Positions 22,753 to 36,200 are shown, counted from the stretch's first letter. The stretch: 64,000 nt of DNA from Thunnus maccoyii (GCF_910596095.1 NC_056533.1:1109001-1173000), one strand, 5' to 3'. The notes: generated from the sequence alone by a model not told the origin. A program made the numbers and translations.

Positions 22753-23379
22753 AGACAGGATCTGTAGGATTTGAAAAGATGTATTTAACATGAATAGCAA
22801 TCCACATTTTAGGTAATACTGTTAATATAAGCTAAAGGGGAATTGACTTACAGTACATGATAAAGATGGAAAGCAACTGTCATCTAAATTGAAACTCATC
22901 AGAGAACAGTGTTCTAAACCACTGAGCCAACAGACATCCACAAAAATGAGAGGAAACAATCTCCATTTTGATGAGGAGAATGTATTTGTCTCAAACTAGA
23001 GCTTGAAGCCCAGAGATTTGTACCTTAGTGAAAGCAAGACTAGTTTAACATGAGAATGAATGATATGTGTAAAAAGTGTTTGAAGGAAGAGAGAATCAGT
23101 AAGTTTAAGGAACTGCAGTGAGAGAAGACACACATCCTGCAGACTGTATTGCAGTCAATAAGAACATGACAGGGACTCTCTATCAATTAAGGTTCAGATC
23201 TCAAAAACTATAAGTCCTATGTGAAATGTACTTACATTTTAAGAGAGGGGAGGCTTATGGCAACATACTGAGACAAGATATGTGCTTGAGGAGTTAAAAT
23301 TGTGGGAGTGACAGCAGTTTAGAAAAACATTTCTGGTATAAAATTATCTGTGCTCTCCACTGTGCCTGATCACATGACA

Positions 23380-23830
23380 CACTGGTGAGACCTGAAAAAA
23401 AAAATCTGAAACACCCCTGACTTTAGGCTTAAATTGCTGAAAAACTACAAAAGATATCACTAAACAAGCTGATAAAGTCATAAATTTGAAAGTTCAGTTT
23501 TGTGAACGTTTTACAGTTTGAATGGCGTCGTACGATAAGGGACATCCGAGCAGTTGAGTGTCAAAGTGACCAAGTTTCCAACTCAGTCGGACAGTTCGTC
23601 CCATAGACTGCCATTATAAATTTTAATGTTTTAAGAAATTATATAAAATTGCTGAAACATGTTACATTTCAGAAAAATAAAAGCACATATCTGCTGAATG
23701 GGTTGCACAGATTGACAGTTGAATGGTTTTTATAGCACAAAGTATGCAGCAGTTGAAACGCGGCAAAATACGTACGGAAGACAGAAGAACAATGTGTGAT
23801 TGCTGGAAGCAATCACACTATAATAAAGAT
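23380..23830 (-). repeat. Diverged relative of unit A
   Basis: Shares the phrases 'CCCATAGACTGCCATTATA', 'TGAATGGTTTTTATAGC' and 'CGTACGGAAGACAGAAGAA' with unit A at 22140-22355, at lower identity. It ends in a hairpin (ATTGCTGGAAGCAATCACAC) near 23798-23816. Confidence 0.5.
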
Positions 23831-24142
23831 TTGGATAACAAAAGTGTGACTTCTTTCGGCACTGATGTAGAACTGTGGCAGTTAATCCCTAAGGCTGTAA
23901 CTCCTCATTATGTAAGAATTGCCTTCAGCCACCCTGCCAGCAAATTCCTCGAAGAGAGTTACTTTCGTTACACTGTCCCCATCACTAACAGCAATTAGTA
24001 GTTGTTTTTTTTTGATAACCTCAGCTTTGCAGTCATTGTCAAAACTCCAAGATGTAACTCTTTCCTGAGGGCTTGTGGCCAACTGTGTACAATTAAAGGT
24101 CTAAAGATGAAAATTGGATAATGGTACTATCAACTGTTAGTT

Positions 24143-24206
24143 GTGTTAGCTCAGTGGTTAACAATGCTGCTTTATGAACAGTAGATGGTTAGTTCAATCC
24201 CCTAAT
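24143..24206 (+). repeat. tRNA-like module
   Basis: TTAGCTCAGTGGTTAACAA (A-box-like), an anticodon stem TGCTG...CAGTA around a 9-base loop, and GGTTAGTTCAATCC (B-box-like). No acceptor stem, so probably a tRNA-derived SINE head. Confidence 0.5.
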
Positions 24207-24516
24207 GGACAACTTTTATCTTGGTAGACAAAGACGACCCTGACAACAGCATTGTTGTAATTGGAGTTTGAATTCATGTTATGTCCTACTTTTTTGCAAA
24301 CATTAATTTTTGTCTTGTTGATTCACAATCATAAGTTGAAGTCCTTGCAGTGCAAGAGGATGTGGTTTTTCAACTTCATAACCAATAATCATCATATTCA
24401 AATTCAAAATTCTAATTCAAAACAATTTTATTAATCCCACTCGGGAGATTGGTTATTAGCACTTAGTTACAAGCTTGTTGTACACAGAAAAACACAAAAA
24501 CATACAACAACATACA

Positions 24517-24547
24517 TGTGTGTATGTGTGTGTGTGTGTGTGTGTGT
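24517..24547. repeat. (TG)n microsatellite
   Basis: About 15 TG units with one interruption. Confidence 0.9.
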
Positions 24548-24549
24548 AC

Positions 24550-27100
24550 TGTATAAACATACCTGGTTTCTACATACTGCAGTTTAGATTAGTCCAAGGC
24601 TAAGTATAGAAATGAGCTAAATGGGTGATAGTTAAGCAAAGAATATGAAACATACATCAGGGAAAATAAAACAAAGACATGAAACAAGAGTTAAATTGTC
24701 ATAAAATACAAAGCAAACATAGGTGTTTGGATCCTATGAGGTCAGGATCAATAAATGTTAACATCACCTCTTCTTCAGAGAAGCAATAATTTTGTCCATG
24801 GGTTGGCAGTATATTCTCTCATGTTGCTGCTTGTTGTAACTGTCCATTGTTGAATGGAAACAACATTATAACCAGAACACAGTGCCTTAATTAAGATGTG
24901 AAGGGCTGTTGTCATATGACGTTTTACATTCTCAGTGGCTGTAGAACTGCAGTTTCCGATTATCTGTTCAGTATTTCATGTGTTGGCAGCATCACAGTAA
25001 TGTTATGGAGGAGCCCTAAAAAGAAAAACAATAAGAAACTTTAAATATGACATTCTTATAGACATTTTTACAGTTATAATTTGAAATAACTTGCACAAAC
25101 AGTAATGTCAAAGTGTCTCTGTTAGTTGGTTAGTAAAACACAGATCTAATTATCTTTACAACTAATTTAGGGAGGAACTCCTCTGCATCAAGGAGGCAGT
25201 GTCACCCTGAATATCACGACTGTTCTGTGACAATTTGTTTCCCGCAGCAGTGTGGCTGATCACTTGTGAAAGGGTCAATAGTAATTGCTATTGTGTGCAG
25301 CAGTTGATGTACAAACAGTGATGTGGAAGCAGCAAGATGGAGCTGGTAATGACAGAAGAAAAGAGTATATTGTTGCAATAAATTGAAGATGATTCAACAA
25401 ATCAGCTTTATAATGTATATAATACATAACAGTCAAATACCTTAAACACCACTGAATGGCAGAAATCAATTTTCTGTACAGCGGCACTTCACAGAAACTT
25501 TTGGAAGGCTGCAAACACCCATGAAGTTCATTCAGTTATCTGTTGTAGGTTTCTGAGCAGCCCTCCAGTGTGAAATGGGGAGACTACAGTAGGAAATACC
25601 TGATGTAAGAAATGAATTACAATTAGACAATGTGACAGACAATAAAATAATCAATACCTGAAGAATTATTGCTCAATCAGTAATGAACATTAATATGTAC
25701 TGCCAACATACCACAATTTAAATTAAAAATAAAATAACTTAATACCTCATGTTCTTTTGTGAGAAAACGTCGGCACTGACAGAGGGAAAACATGTCTCGT
25801 GTGACCTGAGAGGTGTAACATCTGGTCCATGGCAGCATGATGTCTCGGTTATAAACAGATCCAGTGTCTGATGACCAGACAGCCTTGAAAAAAGATTGGA
25901 ACTAGCAGAAGTTAGAACATGCTTATGTGTGCTCCAGGAAGTCATGGTTCAGACAGTTAAACTGGTGTTGCAGTATTTGGTCTGTGACTGTTATGAAGTG
26001 CTCCAGTACTGCACAGTGCTGTATTAGGGGAGGCAAAGACTGGCAGGTATTGACACAGAGGACATAGGAGAACTGCATGTCACATTCCCGGACAACTAAC
26101 CTAACAAAAAGTCAAGTTAAACTCAATTATATTCTTGGGCAAGGACATCCACCCTGCCGGGGAGGGTAGTAAAGAACTAGATGGGATTAAAAGTATCGGT
26201 TATCACCTGGTAGGTATCAATATAACAAAATGCATGTGTTACATTCAGAATACATACTTTCCTCTAAATACCAGCAGCTGTACACAAATACTGTATAAAA
26301 TGTGAAACAGTTTTGGCCTATACATTTATCAATCCTGACCCACCCCGATTTTCCTGCCAAAAAGGTTAAAGCTCAATAACAATATTGTTACCCAAAATGA
26401 CAGAAACCCTAACATAATTCAATATCCAGATAAGCTATCAGGTATCAGCTATCAGGTAGGTACATTGCAAAATAGTTGTAATGTACTTATCTTATAAAAC
26501 AGTTGACCTGTTGGAGAATACCACTCAGAATTCATAATTATAAAAACTGATATATTGGCACCATACCATAACCAATATATTGCTGTGGTTGAGAGATAAA
26601 AATGTTGTCCTGCAGTGTGTTGTTTTTTCATCAACAAAACACTTGTGCAGATCAGTTTAACTTTAGCATAGTAAAACAGTCACATCAAGTTTTAAGGTTT
26701 AGTGGTGAGGATCCTCCGGTCCACCCTCCCTCCCATCCCAGCCTCAGAGAGACTAGGTCAGCCGGATGGGGTGCTCATGCCTGGCTGCGCAGAGGATAAC
26801 CCTATACTCTGAAATTTGTATTTGTAGTTTTACTTTTTGGCTTCTCCAATTATTGTTTACTTTCATAATTTGGTAAACTCTATCATTATGATACTCTATT
26901 TCATTTTATCATTGTTAATTTAAATTATTCGATCTCTTGAATCACACCACTTTACCATAATTATTATATGTTGTACACACTTTTATTTTTCATAATTAGT
27001 CAAGCTCCAACGATAGTGTAACTAGTTTTTACACAAATATCTAATACGATGCAAAAAACCTGATTCACTAGTACATTGATCTTGAATTATCTTTAAGTCT
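24550..27100. other. Intergenic DNA, little recognised
   Basis: AT-rich, no exon recognised. A short piece at 26575-26640 resembles 27190-27245 of the neighbouring LINE fragment. Confidence 0.4.
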
Positions 27101-27112
27101 GACTGTTCATCT

Positions 27113-27625
27113 TTAAAAGTTTGAAGATATTAGACAGTAGACAGGATTGTGATAACTGTGATATGTTTTCATGACACCAGAATGGAGACAATGCTGTGGT
27201 TGAGAGATGAAAATGAGGTCCAGCAATGTGTTCTCTGTTGTTGCAGCAGTGATGAGTTGTGCATATCCCCTTGATTGAAACAGCTGCAGAATTGGCTTAC
27301 TTGTGTGAGACAAAAGATCCTCATTGAAATTGCCACAGAAAATGATGGGGTGATGATCTATGATCTCCAGCGCCTCCAAAGGGCTTCCCATGTTTGACAG
27401 GAATGATCTCACACTGTAATCTGGAGGTCTGTATACAGCTGCAATCAGTGCACTCACTGGGGCTTCAACCTTCAAAACCATGAATTCAAGGTCAGGTACA
27501 TTATGTATGTACTGAATTTCACATACTTGAATGTGATTTTTCACATAAACAGCAACTCCACCACCACCGCTGTTGGCCATTTGTGGGAAATTTGTGTAGG
27601 AAAGGTGTCTGTTGCGTTTCAACAT
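27113..27625 (-). mobile_element. LINE (L2/CR1-type) endonuclease fragment
   Basis: A 170-codon open frame encoding the apurinic-like endonuclease of an L2/CR1-type LINE: GGGGVAVYVKNHI, AAVYRPPDYSVRSFL, an FCGNFNEDLL block and a TLLDLIFIS block. The catalytic GDFN is changed to GNFN and the SDH motif to SYH, so the enzyme is dead although the frame is open. Bounded on the right by Helitron-like unit B'. Confidence 0.82.
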
Positions 27626-27689
27626 AATGTAGCCCTGTAAATGCAGACTGTCTGCAACAAAGGAGCCATGTAGGTGTTCTTCTCAACTC

Positions 27690-28033
27690 CTTTCAGATCC
27701 AAAGGTTGTGAATTCGAGCCCTACTTAGGGCAGAGAGAGTTGAAGGATGAAGGAGTCCAGGTGATGTCAGTCTGCTTAATGAGCTGAACTGCTTTTTTGT
27801 CAATTTCATGCAAGTGATAGGCTAAATACCAGAATCTGGCCTGACATTACTGTGTGACATGTTAGCTCAGTGCATAGCATGTCTGTCTTACAAACATGAG
27901 GGTGTAGGTTCAATTCCACCCATTGCTGATTTTAATCTTGCTAGATTTTTCAATAGTGTTCAGCTTCCAGTTATGCAATCTAAATTCGCTTTCAGCAATC
28001 ACACGCAATTTCTATAGAAATTGCATTTTCTAG
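27690..28033 (+). mobile_element. Helitron-like unit B, inverted copy
   Basis: Reverse-orientation copy of 22358-22760. It ends with hairpin GCAATTTCTATAGAAATTGC (28005-28024), ATTTT, CTAG (28030-28033), then T. It includes a tRNA-like stretch at 27860-27920 with TTAGCTCAGTG and B-box GGTTCAATTCC (27907-27917). Confidence 0.62.
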
Positions 28034-28042
28034 TTATTATTA

Positions 28043-29074
28043 TTCTTCCATACGTTTTTTGAAAGCTTTCAACTCCTCTATACTTTGAGCAACAGAAACC
28101 ATTCAAATATCAAAATGTTCAGCTCTTAAAGGACATCTATGCTATTACTTTTCAGGTTTCTATCATAATCCAGTGATTTTATATATTTTTTTAAATATTA
28201 AAATATATAATGGAAAGTCTATGGGAGGAATGTTGGAAAGCTAATATCTCAAAAAGTAAAAGTGCTAGAATGTTCATATTTGATGTACAGATGTCCCATC
28301 TCAAAATGCTTGTCAGTTATTAAGTGTTTTGCGTTTTGCCTAATAACTCATGACCGGTAAGTCCTATCAAAAAATATTTGGACAGGATGTTCCTTGGATG
28401 CTGCTGATTAGACTGATATAGGCCATGCCCATTTGTGCCTTAATTTTTTTCTGCCATTTTGTTTTTTTAAAGAAACATATATTTTGCTTCTGTTGGCACA
28501 TATTTCATCCAATCTTCACGACATTTGGTATATACCATATTTGGAGAACCCTGAATAAAAATTATTCATTTGTTTTCAGATATCACTTACGGTTGGTCTG
28601 TTATAGGTTAGCAAAATTTTGAAGGCGTGGCCTAACACACTTAATGGTCAATAACTCCTCAATACTGAATCAGATTGCGACCAAATTTGGGAATTTTGTA
28701 CACAAGGTTACCTGTCAGAAGTGTGTAACATTTCAACATTTTGCCTAAAGGGGGTGCTAAATTCACCTTATAACTTGATATTTCAGCAATTCTGTTGTCT
28801 TTAATGAAATGAAACTTGGTACACAGGTTTTCCATGAGAATCTGCACAACATATTGAATCATGACACCAATAGCCCCACCTTGTGGTCATAAATAAAACT
28901 CCACCATACTACTTATCAACCACCAAATCTCTTAAATGTAACATTCCATGGTAATCGAATTCTGTTTGTAGAGATGGGGATGCTGAACGAGTGTTTAGTA
29001 TTTTCAGCAATGCTTTGCGATTTATTCCAGTTTTCAGCATTCACACACATTTTCCGCAGGAAATGCATTTCTAG
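28043..29074 (+). mobile_element. Helitron-like unit A, inverted copy
   Basis: Begins near TCTTCCATACGTTTTTTGAA and ends with a hairpin (CATTTTCC-GCA-GGAAATG, 29048-29065), CATTT, CTAG (29071-29074), then T. High similarity to the 21278-22350 unit in the opposite orientation; B precedes A in both. A CTCF-core-like motif lies on the minus strand at 28873-28886. No coding capacity. Confidence 0.62.
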
Positions 29075-29448
29075 TTGTGTGATTGCTTTCTTTTGACCAT
29101 TTTCCCCATGTGTATCAATACAATCCCCAGTGCAGACATGGCTGTGGATATCAGCCGTGCATGCAGTTTATACTGCTTCGAGTGCTTGTGAATGTGCGAA
29201 CCAAGTGTACAGTCCATGCAGTCATAAATTTTGGCATGCATGTGGAGGTCTGCATGTTTGCAGATAAAAGCAGATAATAAAATTTACATCACATGGAGAT
29301 TTGCAGCTGCATGGCCACTGAAAGTATCATTTGAGCTCAACACATATACACAAACCCGAACCACCTGCCCTATGACCAGTTTTGATGTAGCTACGACACC
29401 AACTCACAAGTGAGAATAAAACACACATAATATACTGTGTATGTATCA
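29075..29448. other. Downstream flank of lins1
   Basis: No gene seen. Transcript end is expected within this stretch. Confidence 0.5.
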
Positions 29449-29454
29449 TTTATT
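29449..29454 (-). terminator. lins1: Polyadenylation signal AATAAA overlapping the lins1 stop codon
   Basis: On the minus strand CA-AATAAA-like: the hexamer AATAAA at 29454-29449 contains the TAA stop (29452-29450). A TTTTATT element follows downstream. If used, the 3' UTR would be about 10-30 bases. Confidence 0.45.
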
Positions 29455-30296
29455 GACTTGTGACTTGATGTGAGTGTTGGGAATATTTCTCTAGTTGTGC
29501 TAAGAGCTTTAGGAGAGAGGATGGGTTGTATGGGAAGAGTTTCTTTGTCTGCAGCCTGGTCACCACCTCTCTGAGCTCTGACAGACAGAACATTGCTCTG
29601 GCTAATGTTTCACAGGACACCTGTCCTGAATGTTTACTTTGTCCCACTGGCAGTGGTGACCCTCCAGGTCTTCTTTCCATTGATGAGATAGGGTCACTCC
29701 GTAATTCTGTTGAGTCAGATGACACATGCTCTGTCTGACTGATAGATATCGGTGGACTACATGTATCCTGTTTGACTTCCCAGTCACTAAATCCACTTTG
29801 CTCACATAGAGACACCTCTGGTCCCATGTGTCTCTTCCAGGTTTCCTGTGAATCTTCTGAAACCTCCATGTTATCAGGATCAGACTCATCAGAACTGTCA
29901 TACTCTACAAGGCGAGGCCCTGGGGCTGAATTGAACCCTTCCACTGGTGGTATAAGAGTTGTGGGCTGGAAACAAAAGCCGGATTCCACTTGATTTTGGC
30001 AAGACCTGGTTCCTGTCTTCCATTCAAATGTCAGCCCAGACACAGCAGCACCACAAGAAGCAGTCAGTGACACTCTTTGACATGTGACAGTGAAGCCCTG
30101 CCAGTCAGTCCTGAGGTACTTAAGGTACCGCACAAAGTATTCCAGAAAGCAGGTTTCCGTGGAAATGAGGAAGTCGAGGAGGATGCTATGGTCAAAGGAG
30201 ATGCTCTGGAGCAGAAGCAGGAAGTGGCAGTGAGGGTTGCAGCCAGAGGCACAGGCTGCTTCCAGCACAGCAAAGTCATCCAATCCAGAACAAACT
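29450..30296 (-). CDS. lins1: lins1 coding exon 6 (terminal)
   Basis: 847 bases; acceptor CTCCTTGCAG. Encodes residues about 452-733: the conserved GCNPHC...FLEYFVRYLKYL block, a Ser/Asp/Glu-rich low-complexity middle, and the conserved C-terminal helix ending at 29450. Confidence 0.95.
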
Positions 30297-33200
30297 CTGC
30301 AAGGAGAGGCAAGAAGTTCATAGTCAGCTCAGTCTGCTAACACTACACTTATGCACTCAGACTGCAGCAGATGATGTCATTGACTAGTTCCTCTTCTCAT
30401 CTTCACTGGTTTAGTTGTGGTAATCAGTGAACTCACCTGTCATAGTGTTTGGTCTGAGTAAAAATTTGCCTCAAACATGATGTTAGTAAATATGTTTGCC
30501 AGATCCTTTTCTGCTGACCTTTTATTAAATGCCTTCTATAAACTTTTAGTTTATAGAAATGTGAGACAATCCAGGTGGAAAGTGACACTCTTTGAAGCTC
30601 ACCACAGAGCCAAGTGAGTGACACTGCGGGGAGCAAATGGTGGAAATCTAGTCGAGCTAGCCAGGGTTCAGGTGAGGCCTACTTCCATTTCTTGTTGAAA
30701 AGTTGATATAGCTAGAAGGCTCAGTGCTTACAGCATCCTCTTGACCTAAAACAAATGTTTTTTACCTGGCCATGACAAGAAGTCCTTATGAGACATGGAG
30801 TAGGTAGCATTGCTAGGTTCATCAAGCTGTTAAAGTGATGCTTTCTGTCATTCAGACATATTACATCCAGACATGTTAATGTTCCTTGTGGCTTTATTCA
30901 CACATTACAGGACATTTATGGAAAGAGACAATGCACATGCGATATTTGGTACCTGGTGTGAGAGACAGAAGGTGTGTTTCCGTCCAAATGTTTTTATTTG
31001 CATTTTCAATTTGTGTGCTCCTCAAAGTAACACAAGAAACAAACAGAAATGCCATATTTCCATCATGTTTCCTAAATCGTTATTCACTTGTTTGTTTGAG
31101 CTTTGATTGCTGCTATTTTAATCACATCATCTCATTGTATTCTATTCTACTGCAATGGTTTAATGGCCCCTGACTGGAGAATTAGCTCCACCAGCTGTTT
31201 ATCTTGATGAACCAACTACTAATATTCACATAACAGCAGTGGATGGAAATGCACATTAATTAGAATTTTCTTTTGCTGAGTGTCTGGAAATTCGGTTAAA
31301 ATTTGCGTTACATTTGGATGGAAACCTAGCTAGAAAGCTTGCATAACCTACAGGCTCTTTCACAATGTTTTCTCTAGAGCTGTAGTCTGCTGGTTGACTA
31401 GTCGATTAGTTGGTTGATATGCTCTCGTCCAAATGAATTCTCATTTGTCGAATAATCTCCATATTACTTTCAGAAGGAGAAAACATCAATAGCTTTCCAG
31501 GATTAATCCATTATTTCCCGCGGCGGGAGGGACAGACCAACAAATTACCTGTGAAAATGGGGGTGTATTCAAAACACCCCCATTGTTTTCACAACTTTGA
31601 ACTCGCCCAACATAATGGAGACTGCTGCTGGGTCTAACTGTACTGAACGTTTACTGAACGTAGTGAATGTTTACTGAATCAGTGTTTCTCCTATATTTAT
31701 CACAATAAGAACTCCCAAGAACTCCCACCAGGCCAAGAAAATATTTTTTAATGCCAAAAATATCACCAAATATCCATTCATTCGAAAATCAATAGTGTTT
31801 GGGAGTCTCTGTGCAGCGCTGTTCCGGTACGTGAATCAACCTCTGTGTTGCCTGGGAAATTATTAATAGAGTACCTCCGTTAAGGAATACGACATTGCGT
31901 AGTGTATTTGCGTATTGAGTGGGAAAGAGTGAGCGGCAGAGAAGTGACGGTGGATGCAAGTGGAGCAGAGGAAAAGGTTAGTAGTAAGTTGTCAGTCTGG
32001 CAGTAAATGTACAGTACAGGCTACAGTGTGTCAGTTAATAAATGCTAAAAAGTCATGTCTATCGTTTCCCCAAGTGCTGGAAAAGTGAAGGAGGTTAGCT
32101 CCAAAGTTAAAGCAATGGGTTAGCCTAACCTGAGGGCACTAAACAGAGAAATAGAGAACAAAGAAATGTGTGGCTGCTGAGTTCACTGTGCACTCTGTCC
32201 TGTTACATCCACCGTCCCCCTCCCACCCCCCCACGACTAATCGATTAATTTAAGATTATGTACGATCTCAGTCGACCAAGATTTTCTTTGGTTGACTACA
32301 GCCCTAGTTTCCTCGTTTATTCAACTGATTTTGTGTAGAAGATATGATGATTTATATATAAAAAAAGTAATGTTAGAAGATGGAACGAGACACATATATC
32401 TGCATGACTTCCTTGTGCTGCTGCAGCCTTTCAGACCTCATAAGATTGCCATTGTGACTTACATATAAGTGACCAGTGTACTTATTCAGACATGAGACAG
32501 ACATGTTAAATTGCCATCAGATTAACATAAAGGGGTGCATGTCTGAAAGGGGGCATGATGTTACATAGAAATGTAACGCAAGACTCTATCCAACTCAACC
32601 TCATTCATATCACAAAAACATTCAAAACATTCATCAATTATTCACATTATCCTCACAGGTACAGACATACTAAATGCTTATATGGTGAGAGGTAATGAAA
32701 AGATTAGACAATTAAGACATTTCATTCATTCATTGATCTATCTGATAACCAGACTATCAGGGCTCAACATTAGTCTACTTAATTGTTACTTAAAGAATCC
32801 TCGTCCTCCACTTGTTAGCAGATGTTTTGTGTTGCATTGCAATTCTCCACTGATTGACTGTTCAGGCCTAACTCATCTCAAATCTGCCTTGTGCTCTAGG
32901 TTGTAATACTTTTGTGTAGTTAATTGTGTTTCAGCTTTTACTTTGTTTGTTGGTGACCTTTCAATGGACAACCAATGAGATGATAGCACTCCATGATGTA
33001 ATCTCAAAGTGACTTGTGACAGATAAAAAGCTCATTCTCTGTTATATTTGCAAGATAAGGTTTCAGGCTCCCAAGCCCTTGCTGATCATTGGATCTCACC
33101 TGTCTTCTTCTCAGAGGGAGTTTTTATTTTTTTATTTTCTGGTGCTTTCCTCCTACCTGCCATATGTTGCTGACTTACACTTCTGCTGCAATTTGCCTCA

Positions 33201-36200
33201 CCTCGTAGTGAGCATAGCTCATACTGCTGATTATGTAAATGGAGCTTTGCTGAAACAGTGTCATTTTGATTCTGTGTTGACAACACATTCAAAAAACAAA
33301 TATTTCATACTAATTCTTTTTGAGTTTGGTATAATGGGTCTGCGTTGGTACGCACAGCTTCGGGAAATGGCCACAGCCTTACACTCTGACACCCACATCA
33401 GTAAACCACTTTTTCCAATTAACTCTGTTTGTATGTCCTGTAAATTCAAAAAAAAAGAAAGAAAGTACACTATTTGCACTGTGTATCTGTTGTACCTGTG
33501 ATGGAGGAATATGGAGAGGAAAGCTTTGGCTGCTTCCATCATGTCATCGTCCTGTTCTCCAAACAGCAGACTGACCCAGCAGCAGCAGTGAATGACCTCT
33601 GTCATCTGGACGCTGCACCTTCTCAGGAAGGCCAACAGAGTCTGTAGATACCCATAACCCTCTGTGACACTTTGCAGTCCTGCTGGAACAGGATAGAAAA
33701 GGTATATTAGTGTATGCTTTCCATGTACATGTGAGAAGAATGCCCCCTGCTTTAGAAATGTTGCAAAAGAGGGTGTCCAGAAAATCTGGACCACAGCTGC
33801 TTCCAATGTACCACTGAATTCAATTCCTCTTCCTACTTACTGGCCCATAAAGATACTGGTGCTGTAATGTGGCGTTGGAGCACTGTCTGTCCAGAGTCCC
33901 TTTGAAAATGCATACCTCGTGCTATCATCAAAACAGGACAGAAATGCAGGCATAAATACTCAACTAAAGTAAAAGAAGCTACAGAAAGGTTTTTCATGAG
34001 TTCTCAGATTCAAACTATTTTCAGCTGACCCTCTGAGGCCTGAACTCTACACTACTGCCACAAACCACCACAGTATAAGTCGTGATAAACATTCATCATA
34101 TACTGTATGTATCTTATTAAAAAGCAGTAGTCCACAGATTTTGCATTTAAAATTAAATTTACTAGCCTCCATGTGGACATTTACTAGGAAAGGAAGGTCT
34201 CATGCTGCATTCATTTCACTTGAGCTAACATGATTACAAGTTTCTGACTCGTAAGTACTGTTCACACCAACATCCAAGTCAGAAGTATGATTGGGATACT
34301 GGAGATTTTTCGGAGGACTGAAAAGACAAACTTGTATGGCTGCTTTATATCAGCCAAAGTCAGGATGTCTCTGCTACATCCTAACCATTGTTTTTAATGT
34401 CATGCTCAGTGTTGCTCTCACTCATACTGAGTATTAACAAAATATAGAGAAAACTTTAAACTGCACTACTCAATATTTTTAGTGTGTGTAATGTGTAAGA
34501 GGTCAGTTATAGTGACAAATCCACAGAGGATTAACATCAACTCTGCAGTTCCCCTCAGTTCTTAAGAGCTTTTTAGCATCTTTCAGCCTATTGTTTTGGT
34601 TTTACGGCCTGCAACTTTAATGTTTTGTTGCAGTCTCATGTCTCTCATCCAAGTGGTTTCCAGCAGCAGCAGCAGCTGTTCTCAGTGAAAAAGCTCTGAT
34701 AAATCCACTGTGCACTACCTGCTCAGCACCAAACAGCAGATAGACACAGTTAGGAACTAGCTGGTGAACATTTAGCAGCTAAGAAGACAAATACTTTTCT
34801 CAGGAGTTGGTGGAGACCAAAACAGAGCTTACGGAGATTGAACACATATTAATGATAATGTTGCTCTGTGAATGCTGGATGTGAAAATAGGCAACTGTTC
34901 AATGTAATAACTTTAAAAAGGTGATAATATGTCAATGTTGTGTTCACAGCTTGTTCCTAGAACATAAATTAATGCAGCTTTAATCAAAGCATCTTGTCAC
35001 TTTCAACTCATTCCTTTCAAGCATCAAACCATTTACACTGTTCAATCCAGCATTAAATATTATACAGTACAGGAAGACCTCCAGGGTCATGGCACAGTGA
35101 GGACATCTTTCCAAAGCTCTCCTCATCTTTTGCACAATTTATTCCTCTAAAACACTTTTTTCTTTAGTTAATATATAACTAAAAGTACTATTACTGTCAC
35201 TGTCATTCTCTGTCCTGTAATCATGTCCACCAAAAGCAGCAGGGTTAAAAACACCAACAAGCCCAACCAGGCCTCACTATCTGAACTGTGTACTAGCAGG
35301 CTAAAAACGGGCACTGCTAGCTTGGAGCTGACACTGGTATTGAAGGAGTATCAAAGTGGACGTGGCGACAGTGGGATAAAATACTAGCAGAGTTACGCTC
35401 CCCTGTATCAACCCTTCGAGCTACTGTCTCTGCGCATGTCAAAAAAAATGTGGACATCAGAACCTCTCTGACAGACATGGGCGGGAGAGTCACAGAGCTT
35501 GAAATGTCTCACACAGCTCTGCAGGCAGAGAACACTAAACTACAAACCAAGCTGGATATTCTTTGTTGGGGTGGGTGAGCATCCTCTTGATCTCTCTGTT
35601 ATTTTTTGTTTCTTTTTGTATTGTTTGTATCTCTTTTTTTCAGGTTTCCTTTTTGTCATTTTATCCCTGTCAATTACACTCATCCACTTTAACATATCAT
35701 ACACTTTCACACTCTCTTTGTACTGCATAGCATTCTACACCTTGGCATCCTGCCCTGTATTTTACAATGCAATGTACAACCATTAGTATGGTTAGGAACA
35801 GCAGTAGAAAGGTCCATTTTATTTCATGGAATGTGAAATCTTTATATCACCCTGTGAAGAGGAACAAAGTGCTGGCACTGGGGGTAGGAATTGCTTTCCT
35901 TCAAGAGACACACTTTCGCAGGGCAGATGTTTTAAGAATTCAGAGGAGCTGGGTAGGGAAAGTAATCCCAAGTTTGATTCTAGGGGTACAGCTATTTTTA
36001 CACACAAAAGTATTTCTTTTGAAAGTGACACAAAATAATTCCTGGCAGATTTATTATTGTCACAGGATAGCTTTGCAATAAGCGGATTATCCTTTCAAGT
36101 GTATATGCTCCCAACTCGGATGATTGTGCTTTTATTAATTCCTTTTTTTCTCTTATCCCCGATATTAATAATCATCACCTGGTTATTGGGGGTGACTTCA

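Larger units (their letters stand above)
22358..22760 (-). mobile_element. Helitron-like unit B, copy 2 (two tRNA-like modules)
   Basis: Directly precedes unit A on the minus strand, as in the inverted copy at 27690-28033. The 3' end has the hairpin GCAATTTCTGTAGAAATTGC then TTTT-CTAG (22361-22358). It contains two tRNA-like stretches (22470-22531 and 22678-22752). Confidence 0.6.

Noticed and set aside
33016-33501. 161-codon + frame overlapping lins1 exon 5
   Set aside because: Antisense to a confirmed exon and intron; composition is not protein-like.
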